This document shows, in pieces, positions 13,241 through 23,599 of a DNA stretch of 64,000 nt. The position numbers were made by a program, and so were the translations under genes. Source of the stretch: Calliphora vicina (lineage: Eukaryota > Arthropoda > Insecta > Diptera > Calliphoridae). Location of the stretch: the NCBI RefSeq assembly GCF_958450345.1, contig NC_088780.1, positions 29,845,667 through 29,909,666 of the forward strand, given 5' to 3'. Positions within the stretch are counted from its first letter, which is position 1, and the number at the start of each line of letters is the position of its first letter. The notes below the pieces were generated by a model. It was not told where the DNA came from and ran no database searches. It was given only the letters and a program-made list of their open reading frames with translations.

Positions 13241-14406
13241 TCAATCATTGCTTCGCTTAATTTGTAAAAACAAATTTTCAAGTGAACCATAACTATCAAC
13301 GTCGAGTGCACGAACAAAATTTCTTATAAGTCCCAATTTAATGTGTAGCGGTGGAAGTATTATTTTTGATGACGGCACGAGCGGAATATTCTCAATGCTA
13401 TCCTGTCCAAGCTGATGAACAATACGAGGCTGCCATTTGTGGTCGGTGTAATGAAGATCTTTGCGCCGATCTTCCCAAAGACACAAAAAACATTGGTGTT
13501 TGGCAAACCCTTTTTTAAACCCATTAAAATGGCAACTATTTTCAGGTCAGAACAAATCATCCAACAATGTCGGTCATAATTTATTAATTTTAGAATAGCG
13601 CTTATATTTTCATAATTTTCTTTAACATCTGTACCATAAATACCTTTGAGGCTCTTCGTTGATCCATCTATAAAGAGGCGCCATTCATTTGGGTCATAGG
13701 AATGGCCAATAGTTTCGAAAAGTTTTTCAACATCATCTGCGTAAGTGATGCCAGTTTGGTTATCCACTTTGAAACATGCGTCAAATGATTGCTCGTTTGA
13801 ACGCTTTCGTACTGTGTTACCCGAAAATCTTCAGAAACCAATTTCCACTGTTGTAATCGGGACTTCAGCACTTCTTTGCGAAATATTTGTGTCACGCACG
13901 AGATCATCAAAATCCGCTTGGGTTATAAAATGCGGCGATGGATCGGCTAGCATATTTCCTATTGGTAAAAATTCCGAATAAAGTTATGATCTAGAGCCGA
14001 TACTCAGTAATTCTAAATCATCACATGGAATTGTGCGAACCTCTTCCGATGGAGCCTTTGGATTTGATGTTGAACGTATTACCGCGGGCTGCACTGAATC
14101 ACATTTATGGTAAACGATTTTCTCCCTATCTTGATTCTTCAGCTTGATGGTATTCGGCTGATTTCGGCAAAAGTAACACAAATCGCGCGAATGCTCACTC
14201 CGCTTCAACCAAATTACTGGGTACACATATTTTATTGGGAACTGCTTAGATCGTAGTAACCCCTTGTAACAATAATTACACACAACTTCTGGTATATACC
14301 AAGCCTTCGGAACCATGTTTATTAAAAAATATTGTTCATACTTATCCACAAAAGCCTTTGTTACATTTTCCTTTATTAAAAGGTACAAATAAATAACAAA
14401 CAACAC
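13241..14406 (-). pseudogene. Orphan arthropod/cnidarian protein family, frameshifted copy
   Basis: Read on the - strand from 14406 downward. The N-terminal part (to 13984) has VCNYCYKGLL and LCYFCRNQ, two CxxC-type pairs. It is followed in shifted frames by SPHFITQADFDDLVRD, SRLQQWKLVSEDFRVTQY, NEWRLFIDGSTKSLKGIY, ENISAILKLINYDRHCWMIC, then after another shift MCLWEDRRKDLHYTDHKW and finally ILPPLHIKLGLIRNFVRALD. From memory these blocks, in this order, belong to a multi-copy uncharacterised family in insects, Hydra and other invertebrates (CxLCLWDSR and PPLHIKLGL are its signatures). Its function is unknown; its copy number suggests a mobile element. At least three frameshifts break it. The C-terminal end after the LENLF region is missing or unrecognisable, and no TIR or LTR was found around it. 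Confidence 0.75.
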
Positions 14407-14639
14407 AAAATTTGTTTTTATTAGGACATTCTTTTAAAAATTACCACTTATTAAAAATTATTTATAAGAATTTTGACGTGTCAATTCAAAACTACTAGAT
14501 GCTTGATGCTATATAAGATATTTAACTTTTTATATACAATGTATCCTGATAAATAAAAACGAATTAACTTTTAATAGACTCAATCCTTTTTTAAAATTAG
14601 TAGGAAAATTATCTGGGACATGAAAGAAAATAAGTTAAA

Positions 14640-15365
14640 GGATTTTCCTTGAAATTTGTTGTCCTGAAAAATTAAAAAAATATTGTTTCCATTTCTGGTG
14701 ACCGTCTTCTTTTATTTGACAAACATTTATAAAAATATTTATTTAATTTTTTATAAATTTGTACATCCTTGAAACTTTGAAGTCCTTTAAAAAGAAGAAA
14801 GGATCAGAAAATTAAAAACTGAGAACGCAGATTTACTATATACGATCTCCAGTTTCATGTGTATGTGTACTTGTTCAAGTCCAAAAAGTACTATCTAATA
14901 TTTTTGTAATCTTAATTGCTGTATCGATAAAAGTATATTTTTTTAATGAACTTGAAATAATATGTTTTTTCTGTTTAGGCTTAACTTATAAAACTATAAG
15001 AACGAAATTTAAGCAGGGTTAAAGTATATCCATGGTTTCAACATATATTTTTTTTAGAAAAATATATTGGAAATTCTCAAGGATATAAAAGATACATTTT
15101 TCAAAGGACATTTTTTACAACTTTTCGTCCTGAAAAGTAAAAATTATCTACTTCTAGAAATTGTCCCCTTTCATTTGATATCCATATAAAGAAAAACTAA
15201 TGAGCAGAACTATTTAAATAATTTTTTTTAAATTTCTATATCCTTAAAACTTTGAAGTCCTTTAAAAGGGAGAAAAGATCACAAAATGAAAAACTGAAAA
15301 CGCAGTTCTACTATATATGATCTCAGGTTTCATATGTGTATATAGTGTCGTTCAAGTCCAACAAA
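14640..15365 (+). repeat. Pair of ~250-bp direct repeats, 475 bp apart
   Basis: The stretch from about 14640 to 14885 (TTGTCCTGAAAA ... CTTTGAAGTCCTTTAAAA ... TTGTTCAAGTCCAA) recurs at about 15105-15365. The landmark AAACTTTGAAGTCC is at 14772 and 15247, a spacing of 475. The second copy runs directly into the 21-bp array. Non-coding. Confidence 0.75.
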
Positions 15366-15434
15366 AAAAATGAAAAATTGTATCACGGTGTAATTAACAT
15401 CAAATCCGCTATTAAATTTCATTATGTTCTTGTT

Positions 15435-15665
15435 CTGAAATATAATTGGAATATTCTGAAATATATTTAGAAAATTCTGAAATATAATTAGAAATTTCTG
15501 AAATATAATTGGAAATTTCTGAAATATAAATGGAAATTTCTGAAACATAAATGGAAATTTCTGAAATTGAATTGGAATTTTCTGAAATATAATTAGAAAT
15601 TTCTGAAATTCAATTGGAAATTTCTGAAATATAATTAGAAACTTCTGAAATACAATTGGAAATGG
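15435..15665 (+). repeat. Tandem array, 21-bp unit, 11 copies
   Basis: Consensus unit CTGAAATATAATTGGAAATTT, repeated with exact 21-base spacing from 15435 to 15645, without indels. Because 21 is a multiple of three, the - strand shows an open frame with a seven-residue repeat (FQKFPII). This frame starts in MASTSRSSQQ near 15752 but has no other sign of being a gene. A related array in both orientations lies at 55262-55571, and both end in the word TTGGAAATGGTGTAGTT. Confidence 0.9.
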
Positions 15666-16244
15666 TGTAGTTATTGTTATTTTGTTTGTGTTATAGGTAT
15701 TAGTGATAGGATTTGTTTTTAATTGTTGCGACGATCTCGAGGTAGACGCCAAGAAAATGAGCTGGTCGAGGCGGCATTAAATAAAACTCACTCACCAAAA
15801 TGAACAAAGAGTTTCTTCGTAACAAGCCATATTTCTTTCACAAAGGATTCTTTATTAAAAAATCCTTGCAAAATTATAAAAATAAACTCATAAAAATGAC
15901 TTTTTTTTGCCTTCTTTCTTTCTCCCGGCTTTTTTTTTGTTGATTCAATAGAAAGAAAATTGTTCTATTTTAATCAATCTGGCAACTTTATCTGAAAAAA
16001 GTCGAATGTCGATAAAAATCGGAAAAAAGAGAAAAAAGTCGAAGTAAGTCGATAAAGTCGACATTTTGCAATGTAAAAAAAAAAGCTTTTTTGTTTTGTT
16101 ATATGAAAAAAAAATTATTTATTTAGTGGTGACAGGACTTGGAAGGACACCTTTCTAATTCAACAACCTCCGTAAAAACTGTAAAAAAAAAAGAACTAAC
16201 TACTACTGCCTACTTTTAGGATGACTTGAAAAATTTGACATAAC

Positions 16245-16515
16245 GGTATTTGTGGTGAATTTCTAAAAATTCACCATTTTTTTTATTCACCACGAATTTT
16301 TATTCACCACGATTTTTATTCACCACACACTTTTTTCACAAAAAAAAAATCAAAAAAATCAGGGTCGGGACCTCCCTCCCCTCTCTCTCTCTCTTCTCCC
16401 TCCCCCTCCTCAATCAATCAATCACCTCTCTCACCGACCGTCCGTCGACCGTCTTTTTTTCCCTCCCTCCGTCGCCCACGTCGTCGTTCTCTGCTGCCTG
16501 CCTGCGGGTGGCGAA
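16245..16515 (+). repeat. TTCACCAC mini-repeats and pyrimidine/GC-rich island
   Basis: At 16245-16330 the word ATTCACCAC recurs four times, the first forming a hairpin with GTGGTGAATTTC. It is followed at 16370-16510 by a C/T-rich tract (CTCTCTCTCTC, CCTCCCCCTCC) and then CGTCG/CCGTCC words, by far the most GC-rich patch of the window. It lies about 0.75 kb upstream of the 343-aa gene. It may be promoter-proximal DNA of that gene, which is an inference from position only. Confidence 0.5.
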
Positions 16516-16649
16516 TTTGCTAGAAAATCGGGTTCGTGGTATTTATGCGAACTTTAAAAAAAAAAAGAATTTGGGAATTTTTCTATAATAAAAATAATTA
16601 TTAATTAAAAATTTGCTTTGGGAAACAGGGTACCTCAAATAATTTTTTT

Positions 16650-17241
16650 ATAAACAATATGGTAGCTCTGTTATTTTGACACATCAAACCGCAAACAGCT
16701 GGCGAATTTTTCGCTGCTTTTTGTATTTGTTGTTTAGAAAGAAAATTTATTAACAAATTTTGTTATTTGTTGATTTTAGGAGAGGATTGTGTGTTAAAGA
16801 TAATATTTTTTTAAAGAAAAAAGTAAATAAAGACAATTTATTTATACATTAGTTAAAAATATCCAAAAACTTGAAATTGATAAAGTAATAAAAATACAAT
16901 TTTCCAATTGCTTAAGCTGCAACTTTGTTTATTACTTTTTTGATTATTAAATAATAAAAAAGAGAAAAGTTTAAATAACCGTAAAGTGAGTCAGTTTCAC
17001 AGGTCTCTATGAACAAATTATATTCAACAACTATTAAATTAAAAGTGAACGCAAATACGAAGTCCAAACACTGAGTGAGTGTGCAGACAAAAAAACTAAA
17101 AGACACACTGGAACTTTAAGCAACAATTTTGCTAAACATTAAAGAAAATAAATAAAACAACATAAAACGTAGGTATACATAACAATGTATTTTCTCCAAA
17201 TATGGAAATTATTATATGTCTAATTATAGTTCAGCAGTAAA
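16650..17241 (+). promoter_or_regulatory. Putative promoter and 5' UTR region of the 343-aa gene
   Basis: The region immediately upstream of the start codon carries TCAGTT (16991-16996) in the context GAGTCAGTTTCACA, which fits the arthropod initiator TCAKTY. It is followed by non-coding leader sequence with stops in all frames and an AG at 17234-17235 (TATAGTTCAG) that could be a splice acceptor just before the ATG. No TATA box at the expected place is convincing. Supported by position and one short motif only. Confidence 0.25.
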
Positions 17242-18273
17242 ATGACAGATCAAAGTATGCTGGACAATACCACAGTGCCCCCTGTAGTGCCCACAAATCC
17301 TCATGAAATGGCTTTGCAGTCATTATGCAAACAACTTTTAAAATCTCGATTATTTAGAGGCTTCTATGTGGAAAGACGTTACGTGGAAAATGTCAAAGGT
17401 TATCGAGATATAGTGAGTCTACAAAAGAGCGAAAGAAGTCTGGACAAAATGCTAAGAGACATACGCGACAAACTGCAACTGTTCTACAGTCATCAAAATC
17501 CTCTAATGTGGATTGGTGTTACCAGCGGGCCACTGACTGGCATTAGTACGCCACAGCCGGCAGCTTTAGAAACTCATTTATGGGTGGAAATGAAAGATTT
17601 AGCCTTTGGCCAGTATTGGTTTAGCATAAAAAGTATACGTTTTCGTGATAATGAAATCTTATTAAAACTAAAAGAAGTACAACCCGTAGAAGAGGAAGAC
17701 ACTCCCAAATGGGCACCCAGTATAGCCAGTACAAAGGCAATTTGTGATAAAACCCAAGACTCTTTAGAAACATCCTCATCCAACTCACTGACCGTCCCCC
17801 CCACCGCCTCAGCATTAGAAAGTCAAATAACTTTTGATGATTTCATGTTGTTATTGCAACAATGGTGGGCCACCAGCAAACAAACTGTGTACGATTTCAT
17901 GGCTCAAGACATTTCCAAAGAAAACATTAAGGGCCTCTTAAGATTTTTGGGTCTACTCATTGTTTCCCTACTATCGGCGGCTCTAGTGGGTGTTAAATAC
18001 CTGGGAGTATTTACTCTACGTTTTATGTTCGAACTAAGTCGTCTCACGCATGTCTTAACGCCGATCATTTTCAAAATAATCGAAGTGTTTAATAAAGTAA
18101 TTGGTGGCTTTTACATACTTTTGGCTATGATCTGGAAGGATGCTGTGGTCAATCGTAATCAACCGAAACATAATGCTCTGGAGTACAATCGTCCCATGTA
18201 CAAAAGTATAGAGTATGATGTAAGACAACGGCGTCAGGGCTCATCGACGGATTTTAACAAATCTTTTCAATAG
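17242..18273 (+). CDS. Unrecognised two-helix membrane protein, 343 aa
   Basis: One uninterrupted exon from an ATG in good insect context (TAAAATGAC) to TAG. I do not recognise the family. Residues 1-25 are a polar, proline-containing leader without a signal peptide. Residues 26-150 look like a folded soluble domain rich in charged and aromatic residues (GFYVERRYVENVKGYRD near 40-56, THLWVEMKDLAFGQYWF near 111-127). Residues 150-195 are acidic then Ser/Thr/Pro-rich and probably disordered. Two hydrophobic segments follow at about 231-260 (LLRFLGLLIVSLLSAALVG) and 272-298 (TPIIFKIIEVF...GGFYILLAMIW), and a basic, tyrosine-containing tail of ~45 residues ends the protein. Codon use and GC content are clearly higher than in the surrounding DNA, so this is a live host gene and not a transposon ORF. 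The N-terminal domain is probably cytoplasmic with a C-terminal hairpin in a membrane (inference). A poly(A) signal follows at 18468. Confidence 0.85.
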   Translation: MTDQSMLDNTTVPPVVPTNPHEMALQSLCKQLLKSRLFRGFYVERRYVENVKGYRDIVSLQKSERSLDKMLRDIRDKLQLFYSHQNPLMWIGVTSGPLTGISTPQPAALETHLWVEMKDLAFGQYWFSIKSIRFRDNEILLKLKEVQPVEEEDTPKWAPSIASTKAICDKTQDSLETSSSNSLTVPPTASALESQITFDDFMLLLQQWWATSKQTVYDFMAQDISKENIKGLLRFLGLLIVSLLSAALVGVKYLGVFTLRFMFELSRLTHVLTPIIFKIIEVFNKVIGGFYILLAMIWKDAVVNRNQPKHNALEYNRPMYKSIEYDVRQRRQGSSTDFNKSFQ

Positions 18274-18467
18274 ATTTTTTAAGCAATTTTAAAATTTCGA
18301 CTTGGAAATGATATTTAGAATTCTGGACAATTCTGATTATAACAAGGTAAGGAAAAGTAACGCAAAAATTTTATTTAAAATGTGATCACAATCTAAATTT
18401 GAACTCATTATAAAAAAGCTATAGAAATGTTCAGGTTATCATATAATTAAATTGATGTTGTATGCAA

Positions 18468-18473
18468 AATAAA
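18468..18473 (+). terminator. Candidate poly(A) signal of the 343-aa gene
   Basis: AATAAA 195 bases after the stop codon, in GCAAAATAAATACACG. It is the first canonical signal downstream of the gene on this strand and lies before the mariner relic, which gives a plausible short 3' UTR. Confidence 0.5.
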
Positions 18474-18659
18474 TACACGATTAATGCCGATAATCTTAAG
18501 ATGATTTTGCATGCCCGAAATTGAACGCTATAAAAGAAAATCATTTTTGCAACGAATTATTACTTGTTATGTAAAATTAATCCATTACGATAACCCGAAG
18601 CACAACAGTTCGTATGTGAAGCCAACTAGTCGAATAGACACCAAAGCCAAATATAAATG

Positions 18660-19115
18660 GCGTTAAGGTAATGCTCTGTATTTGGTGGGCCTTAAGGGTC
18701 CTATCTATTATAAGCTGCTGAAATATGCCCAGACCATCACACGGAACATATACAGAATACAACTGATTTATTTGAAGCTAGCATTGGCGGAAAAACTTCC
18801 AAATATGCGGCCAGATATGAAACTAATATTTCACTCGGCCACATGTTGCCAATACCTGTTACAAAACTATTTAGAACGAAGTTTTTTCTCACTCGCTTTA
18901 TAGTCCAGATATTCCCCACTGCGACTACTATTTGTTTCGATCGAAACAGAACGCTGTCTCTGGGATACGCTTCACTTTGGAACAGAGTATTCAATATTGG
19001 CTTGATTCGTACTTGGCCTAAAAAGATGAACAGTTCTTTTGGTTCGTAATCCATTTGTTGCCAGAATGATGGGAAAAGATCATAGCTAACAATCAATTCA
19101 GCATTTTTAAAATAC
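18660..19115 (+). pseudogene. mariner transposase relic, C-terminal half
   Basis: Reading through frameshifts and stops gives the mariner C-terminal order: RPHVA (near 18836), LYSPDIPHCDYYLFRSKQ, IRFTLEQSIQYWLDSYLA, KDEQFF, IHLLPE and WEKIIANN. In mariner transposases the SPDLAPSDYHLF block holds the last catalytic Asp; here it reads SPDIPHCDYYLF, so the D is still recognisable. The N-terminal half and the TIRs are not recognised. At 19001-19008 this copy has the uninterrupted CTTGATTC site into which a hAT element is inserted in the second copy at 51.6-53.3 kb. Confidence 0.8.
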
Positions 19116-19284
19116 ACCCAATAATTGGCATTTGATATACAAGTCAAAAATCCGCCTTAATGATTTATTCTCATTAGTATTTATTGCTTACATATTTATA
19201 TCATAATTTAGCAAAAGTTTTTACATAAATAAAAATTGTCCACATCCACTAATACGCCCACTTATTAAATACATCTGCAAAATA

Positions 19285-19805
19285 CATCAGTCTTCGATGA
19301 TCAATCATATTTCAGACCAAAATTCGATTACTTATATCAAAACTCACAATAGCTTAAATCGATAATAACTTGGCCAATAAGCGTTAAATCAAGAAAAGTA
19401 GCTCGATCTGTGATCACTGATATTTCTGACCAAAATTCGATTTTTTATATAAAAACTCAAAATATCTAAATTCGCTAATAACTTGTCCAAAAGCGTATAA
19501 TCAAGAAAAAGAGCTCGATCTGTGATCACTCATATTTCTGACCAAAATTCGATTTTTTATATAAAAACTCAAAATATCTAAATTAGCTAATAACTTGTCC
19601 AAAAGCGTTTAATCAAGAAAAAGAGCTCGATCAGTGATCACTCATATTTCTGACCAAAATTCGATTTTTTATATAAGAACTCTAAATATCTAAATTCGCT
19701 AATAACTTGGCCAATAAGCGTTCAATCAAGAAAAGGAGCTCGATCTGTGATCACTCATATTTCCGAACAAAAATCGATTTTTTATATAAAAACTCAAAAT
19801 ATGTA
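19285..19805 (+). repeat. Tandem array, ~112-bp unit, about 4.6 copies
   Basis: Unit landmarks GAGCTCGATCTGTGATCACT, CATATTTCTGACCAAAATTC and AAAAGCGTTTAATCAAGAAA. GCTCG positions are 19401, 19513, 19625 and 19738 (spacing 112, 112, 113). The first unit, from 19285, is the most diverged and the last is cut near 19805. Non-coding. Confidence 0.9.
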
Positions 19806-21795
19806 CATGCAAGTTTTTGACAACAAACTTAGGTTCTTTGTCTATGCTATAGAAAAATAGAAACATGAAAACAAATTGATAAGAATTACTTAAAATTGTT
19901 TGGGTGTCGCGTTCATGTATACATAATGTTATAGATAAGTGAGTTGTCATAGAATAACTCCTATTTTCCATTTAAACTTGTATTAACAATGATATAGACA
20001 TTTATGAGTTATAACAGAATAACTATAATTTTCTATGTAGATTTATATTTTAGTCACTTACAAAATATTCAAATTTATTTTATTTATTAACATTTTGTTC
20101 TTCTTTCAGATCGCACACTTTTAGTTTCCTCTTTCTCAACTATAATAAAAAAGACTCCAGCAATTTATTATCACTCCAGATATTATTTTCTTTATTTATT
20201 AAATATAACATAATATTTATAAAATTTTAAAAACGAAAATCATTAGGCAATCTTTTATACAATTCAATATATTTCGGAAAGTTTCGAAATAAAATTTGAT
20301 GATTAGAAATTTAGTTCCTTCCATATAAGTTTTGCAGGAAAATCTAAAAATTATGGTTTCCGGTAAACTCTGGTTTAAATCTGCAAATCTGAAAAAAATA
20401 ATATAATTGCATTTAGTTTAATTAATATCCGTTTTATTCAAATGAAATCTCTTTATTGTAACTTCAATTTAAAACAAACAAAAATTAATAATTGTTGGTA
20501 TAAATTTTATTTTCTGTAATTTGAAAATTACTTAAGAGAGTTTTTTTTAAATTATTGCGAGATTTCATAAATATTTTATTTATTAAAAATGTATTTCAAT
20601 TGATTATAATTTAAGTAACTCTATGTCGTCTGTATGTCATTTCTTTATAATTTTTAAAAACTATACTAATTTATATTTAATTAATATATATAAAGTAAGC
20701 ATAGTTTTATAATAAACAAACTTTATATAACTGCTTTGTTCCCGTATATGTCAGAATTAGTAAAACAAATAGAATTTTAACTACAGCTAGGAACACAGCA
20801 TAATATAAACAGGGAATTCTTTTTCGCATTACTATTCGAAAATTAAAATTTTGCGAATCAAAAATTCGAACATTGTCATTTTCGTATTAATTTACGGAGC
20901 AGATTCCAAGGTTTTCAGGCATGTGGGGAAAATTTATTTGGACAAATATCATGTTTCAATTACTTTTAAAAATTCTTTAGATTTGCAAAATTTAATTACT
21001 TTATTAATTTGAATGATTTTCTTCACAAGTCCGATTATTTTTCTCCAAGTATAGATAAATTTTATATATATTTTTTATACCAAAACTAATATACTTACTA
21101 TTATTTCTTAGAATATTCATTTTATTTGCACTTGCCCATGTAACTAGTTAAGAAAATCCCATATTTCATTATTCAAAATCCTATTATATTTTTAAAATAA
21201 TATTGACACACAAATATTTAAAATCGTATTTTTTTTAATATGTCATTTAGGTCCATTATAATACAAATTTAACTTAAAGTTAGCACCAACTATAGGTCTT
21301 AATATAGATAATTTTGTGTGTAACATTTAACTTTATTTTTGTAACTATTAAGTTGTAGTTAAATTTAACCACAAAATTTATTTTGATTACATTTTTAATT
21401 CATAATTTTTTTTAAATTATGAGCTTTAGTTAGTGCTAACTTTAAGTTAAGTTTTTAATGTTAATTAGGGTTAATTATTAATTATGATATAAAAAAAAAA
21501 CAAAATTATACAATAATAAATATAAAATTTAACTTTTATAAAAAGTCTAAGTAGATTGGTTAAGGTTATCAAATTTTAAACATATGTATGCAAACAATGT
21601 ATGCCCATAATTTCAACAAATAGATATCTGCGATGTAAAATACCCAGCAGATATATTTATATCTACGGTTAAAAATTACCAAATTTTTACTCCATAAGTA
21701 GCTAAGCACTGATAGATATATATTTGTTGAAATTACGGGCATAAGACTTAACCATGTTTAAAATATTGATAAGTTATAAAGCCTAAAAAAAATAT
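19806..21795. other. AT-rich sequence without recognisable features
   Basis: Two kilobases of AT-rich DNA. The 81-codon open frame on the - strand at 19726-19971 overlaps the 112-bp array and has no protein-like features. A TTCTTCTTTCAG at 20099-20110 resembles a splice acceptor, but no coding sequence follows. AACTTAAAGTTAGCACCAACTA at 21270-21291 and its near inverse around 21425-21450 form a weak inverted pair. Confidence 0.4.
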
Positions 21796-21798
21796 ATA

Positions 21799-21925
21799 CA
21801 GCCCTATTATGAATAAAAAATTCCCCGGGAGTTTGTTCCCTGGAAGTTTTTTCCCATTAAATTTGAATAGGAAAAATGAGAAAAGGGAAAAAACTCCCGT
21901 GGAGTTTTTATTCATAATTGGGCTG
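21799..21925. mobile_element. Palindromic MITE (CAGCCC family), copy 1
   Basis: 127 bases starting CAGCCCTATTATGAATAAAA and ending with the matching inverse ATTCATAATTGGGCTG, almost palindromic throughout, with internal CCCGGGAG and GGGAAAAAACTCCCG words. It is flanked by ATA on both sides (21796-21798 and 21926-21928). The copy at 37012-37123 is flanked by TAT and has a verifiable empty site, supporting a 3-bp target duplication. A third, partial copy is at 30331-30409. Three-bp duplications occur in PIF/Harbinger and CACTA-type elements; the family is not identified. Confidence 0.8.
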
Positions 21926-21928
21926 ATA

Positions 21929-22995
21929 AATAAAACATATTTATTAGAAAATTTATTAAGGTGCTTTGACAAATTGTTTAATTCGATACAATCATATTAG
22001 TTAAGATTAAAAAATTGTTAATAAAAATTTTAAATGTTGTAATTCATTTATATAAATTCCGAAATTTTCGCATTTTTATTGGAATATATTTAAAATGGTT
22101 TTATAAAGAGCCCAAAACAAACTAAGTTTTTTATAGGGAGTCTTTAAAAAGGTGTCATTGTGACAACTTTTAATGCGAATATCAATTTATTTATAGAAAT
22201 GTAAATATAATTTTACTTATTAAATTAAGGCAGATCCAAAGCTACACGTGGGAAACAATTTAATACCATTATTGATGTTACCGATGATACCGATGATACC
22301 TAATACAAACCCAATAACGTTGTTTCTATATTTGTTGACCTGTGTTATTGCTATTAGGTTTAGTCATCTTCGGCATAAAAATCTGATTGTCATTGAACTA
22401 TCACATTTAAGCTCGATATAACTTACTGTCAAACTGCGCTCATTATCTGACATTTATCATCAGTATACTCAGCAAATCATCATGAATAAATTGAGGCTAC
22501 CAAATTATCAAAATTTACTGTGAAAATCAGTCATCGATTCGCTCAACTTATTGTATTCATCGTTGAGGCTCATTTTTGGCTTAACTCTTTGCGGTTTGGT
22601 GGTTAGATTACTAACCACATTTTCTATAGTCTTCAAAACATAGTTTATTGGCATCTATTGTCATTTTGCTAAACAATTATATTTTTGGAAGTCATCGTTT
22701 ATGATTTTTTGCAAAACTTTGCCGTCAGGGTGCTCTGGTTACTTTGTTATTTCGGTTGTTTGGCCAGAAAATTTAGTCAAAAATATTCGATTTCAAAAAA
22801 ATTTATACGAAACAAAAATTTTTATTATAGTTATTTTTAATGCCAACCGCCACGGTGGTTAGTAAACTAACCGCTTCACTCCACAAAAAACCTTAGAATA
22901 GGGTTGTATTTTTACGTTTTGAATTATTTTTTCTTACTTTTTATAATAAACTAACCTTGATTAAAGTAAAAAATCGATTGTTTTGATTTTAAACT
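21929..22995. other. Unassigned sequence with TTAGTTTAC-type hairpins
   Basis: No gene. GGTGGTTAGATTACTAACCAC (around 22599) and GGTGGTTAGTAAACTAACCGC (around 22854) are two short palindromes facing each other ~255 bases apart, possibly the ends of a small decayed element. ACCGATGATACCGATGATACC near 22280-22301 is a 10-bp microrepeat. Confidence 0.35.
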
Positions 22996-22999
22996 TACA

Positions 23000-23516
23000 A
23001 ACAAGTAAGAAAGTATGGTCGGTCAAGCCCGACCATATAATACCCTACACTAAGTAAAAGAGCAAAGACATTTTTCTTTCAAAATTTCAATAATTTATAT
23101 TTTTGAGTGATTTTCGGAAGCGGGTCTATATGGGAGCTATGACTAATAATGGACCGATCGTAACAAAATTTAATGACATGAATTTTGTATATATGCAATT
23201 TGTGGAGATACATTTATAAATTAAACATTTATGACCGATAAAGTCCAATTTCGGAAAGACATTTGTATGGGGGCTAGGTGAAATAATAGACCGATTTCAG
23301 CCAGTTTCAATAGGCTTGGTCCTTCAAAATTGCGACCTGTACTCTGTGCAAAAGGTTTACATGGACAGCCAGCCTGCCAACCAGACGGACGGACATCGAA
23401 AGTGATTCTAAGTCGATCGGTATACTTTAAGGTGGATGTTAGACTAATATTTTTGGGCGTTACAAACATCTGCACAAACGCATAATACCCTCCCCACTAT
23501 GGTGGTGTAGGGTATA
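23000..23516 (+). mobile_element. Repeat family F1, copy a
   Basis: Starts AACAAGTAAG (23000-23009). An 8-bp-arm hairpin follows (ATGGTCGG, loop TCAAGC, CCGACCAT), then TATAATACCCTACAC. The body has AGTGATTTTCGGAAGCGGGT and ACATGGACAGCCAGCC words, and the end is TATGGTGGTGTAGGGTATA. Other copies are at 31848-32596 and 44846-45568 (both reversed) and 35600-36118 (headless). Non-coding; the small open frames inside are chance. Confidence 0.75.
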
Positions 23517-23599
23517 AAAAGCGTGACTGAAAGAGTTAATGGTTTTATTAATAATCAAAATTGCCGCATATGGAGTGTGATCTACCCACAACAGACCCT

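Noticed and set aside
13745..13981. 78-codon + strand frame inside the orphan-family pseudogene
   Set aside because: Antisense shadow of the - strand coding remains, which have recognisable conserved blocks.
15330..15752. 140-codon open frame on the - strand with a seven-residue repeat
   Set aside because: It is produced by the 21-bp tandem array, whose period is a multiple of three. No domain, splice context or coding composition outside the array. Kept only as a repeat with a note.
18737..19147. 136-codon - strand frame
   Set aside because: Antisense to the mariner relic; the + strand gives the mariner block order.
19726..19971. 81-codon frame on the - strand
   Set aside because: Runs across the 112-bp array edge into AT-rich DNA; no protein-like feature.
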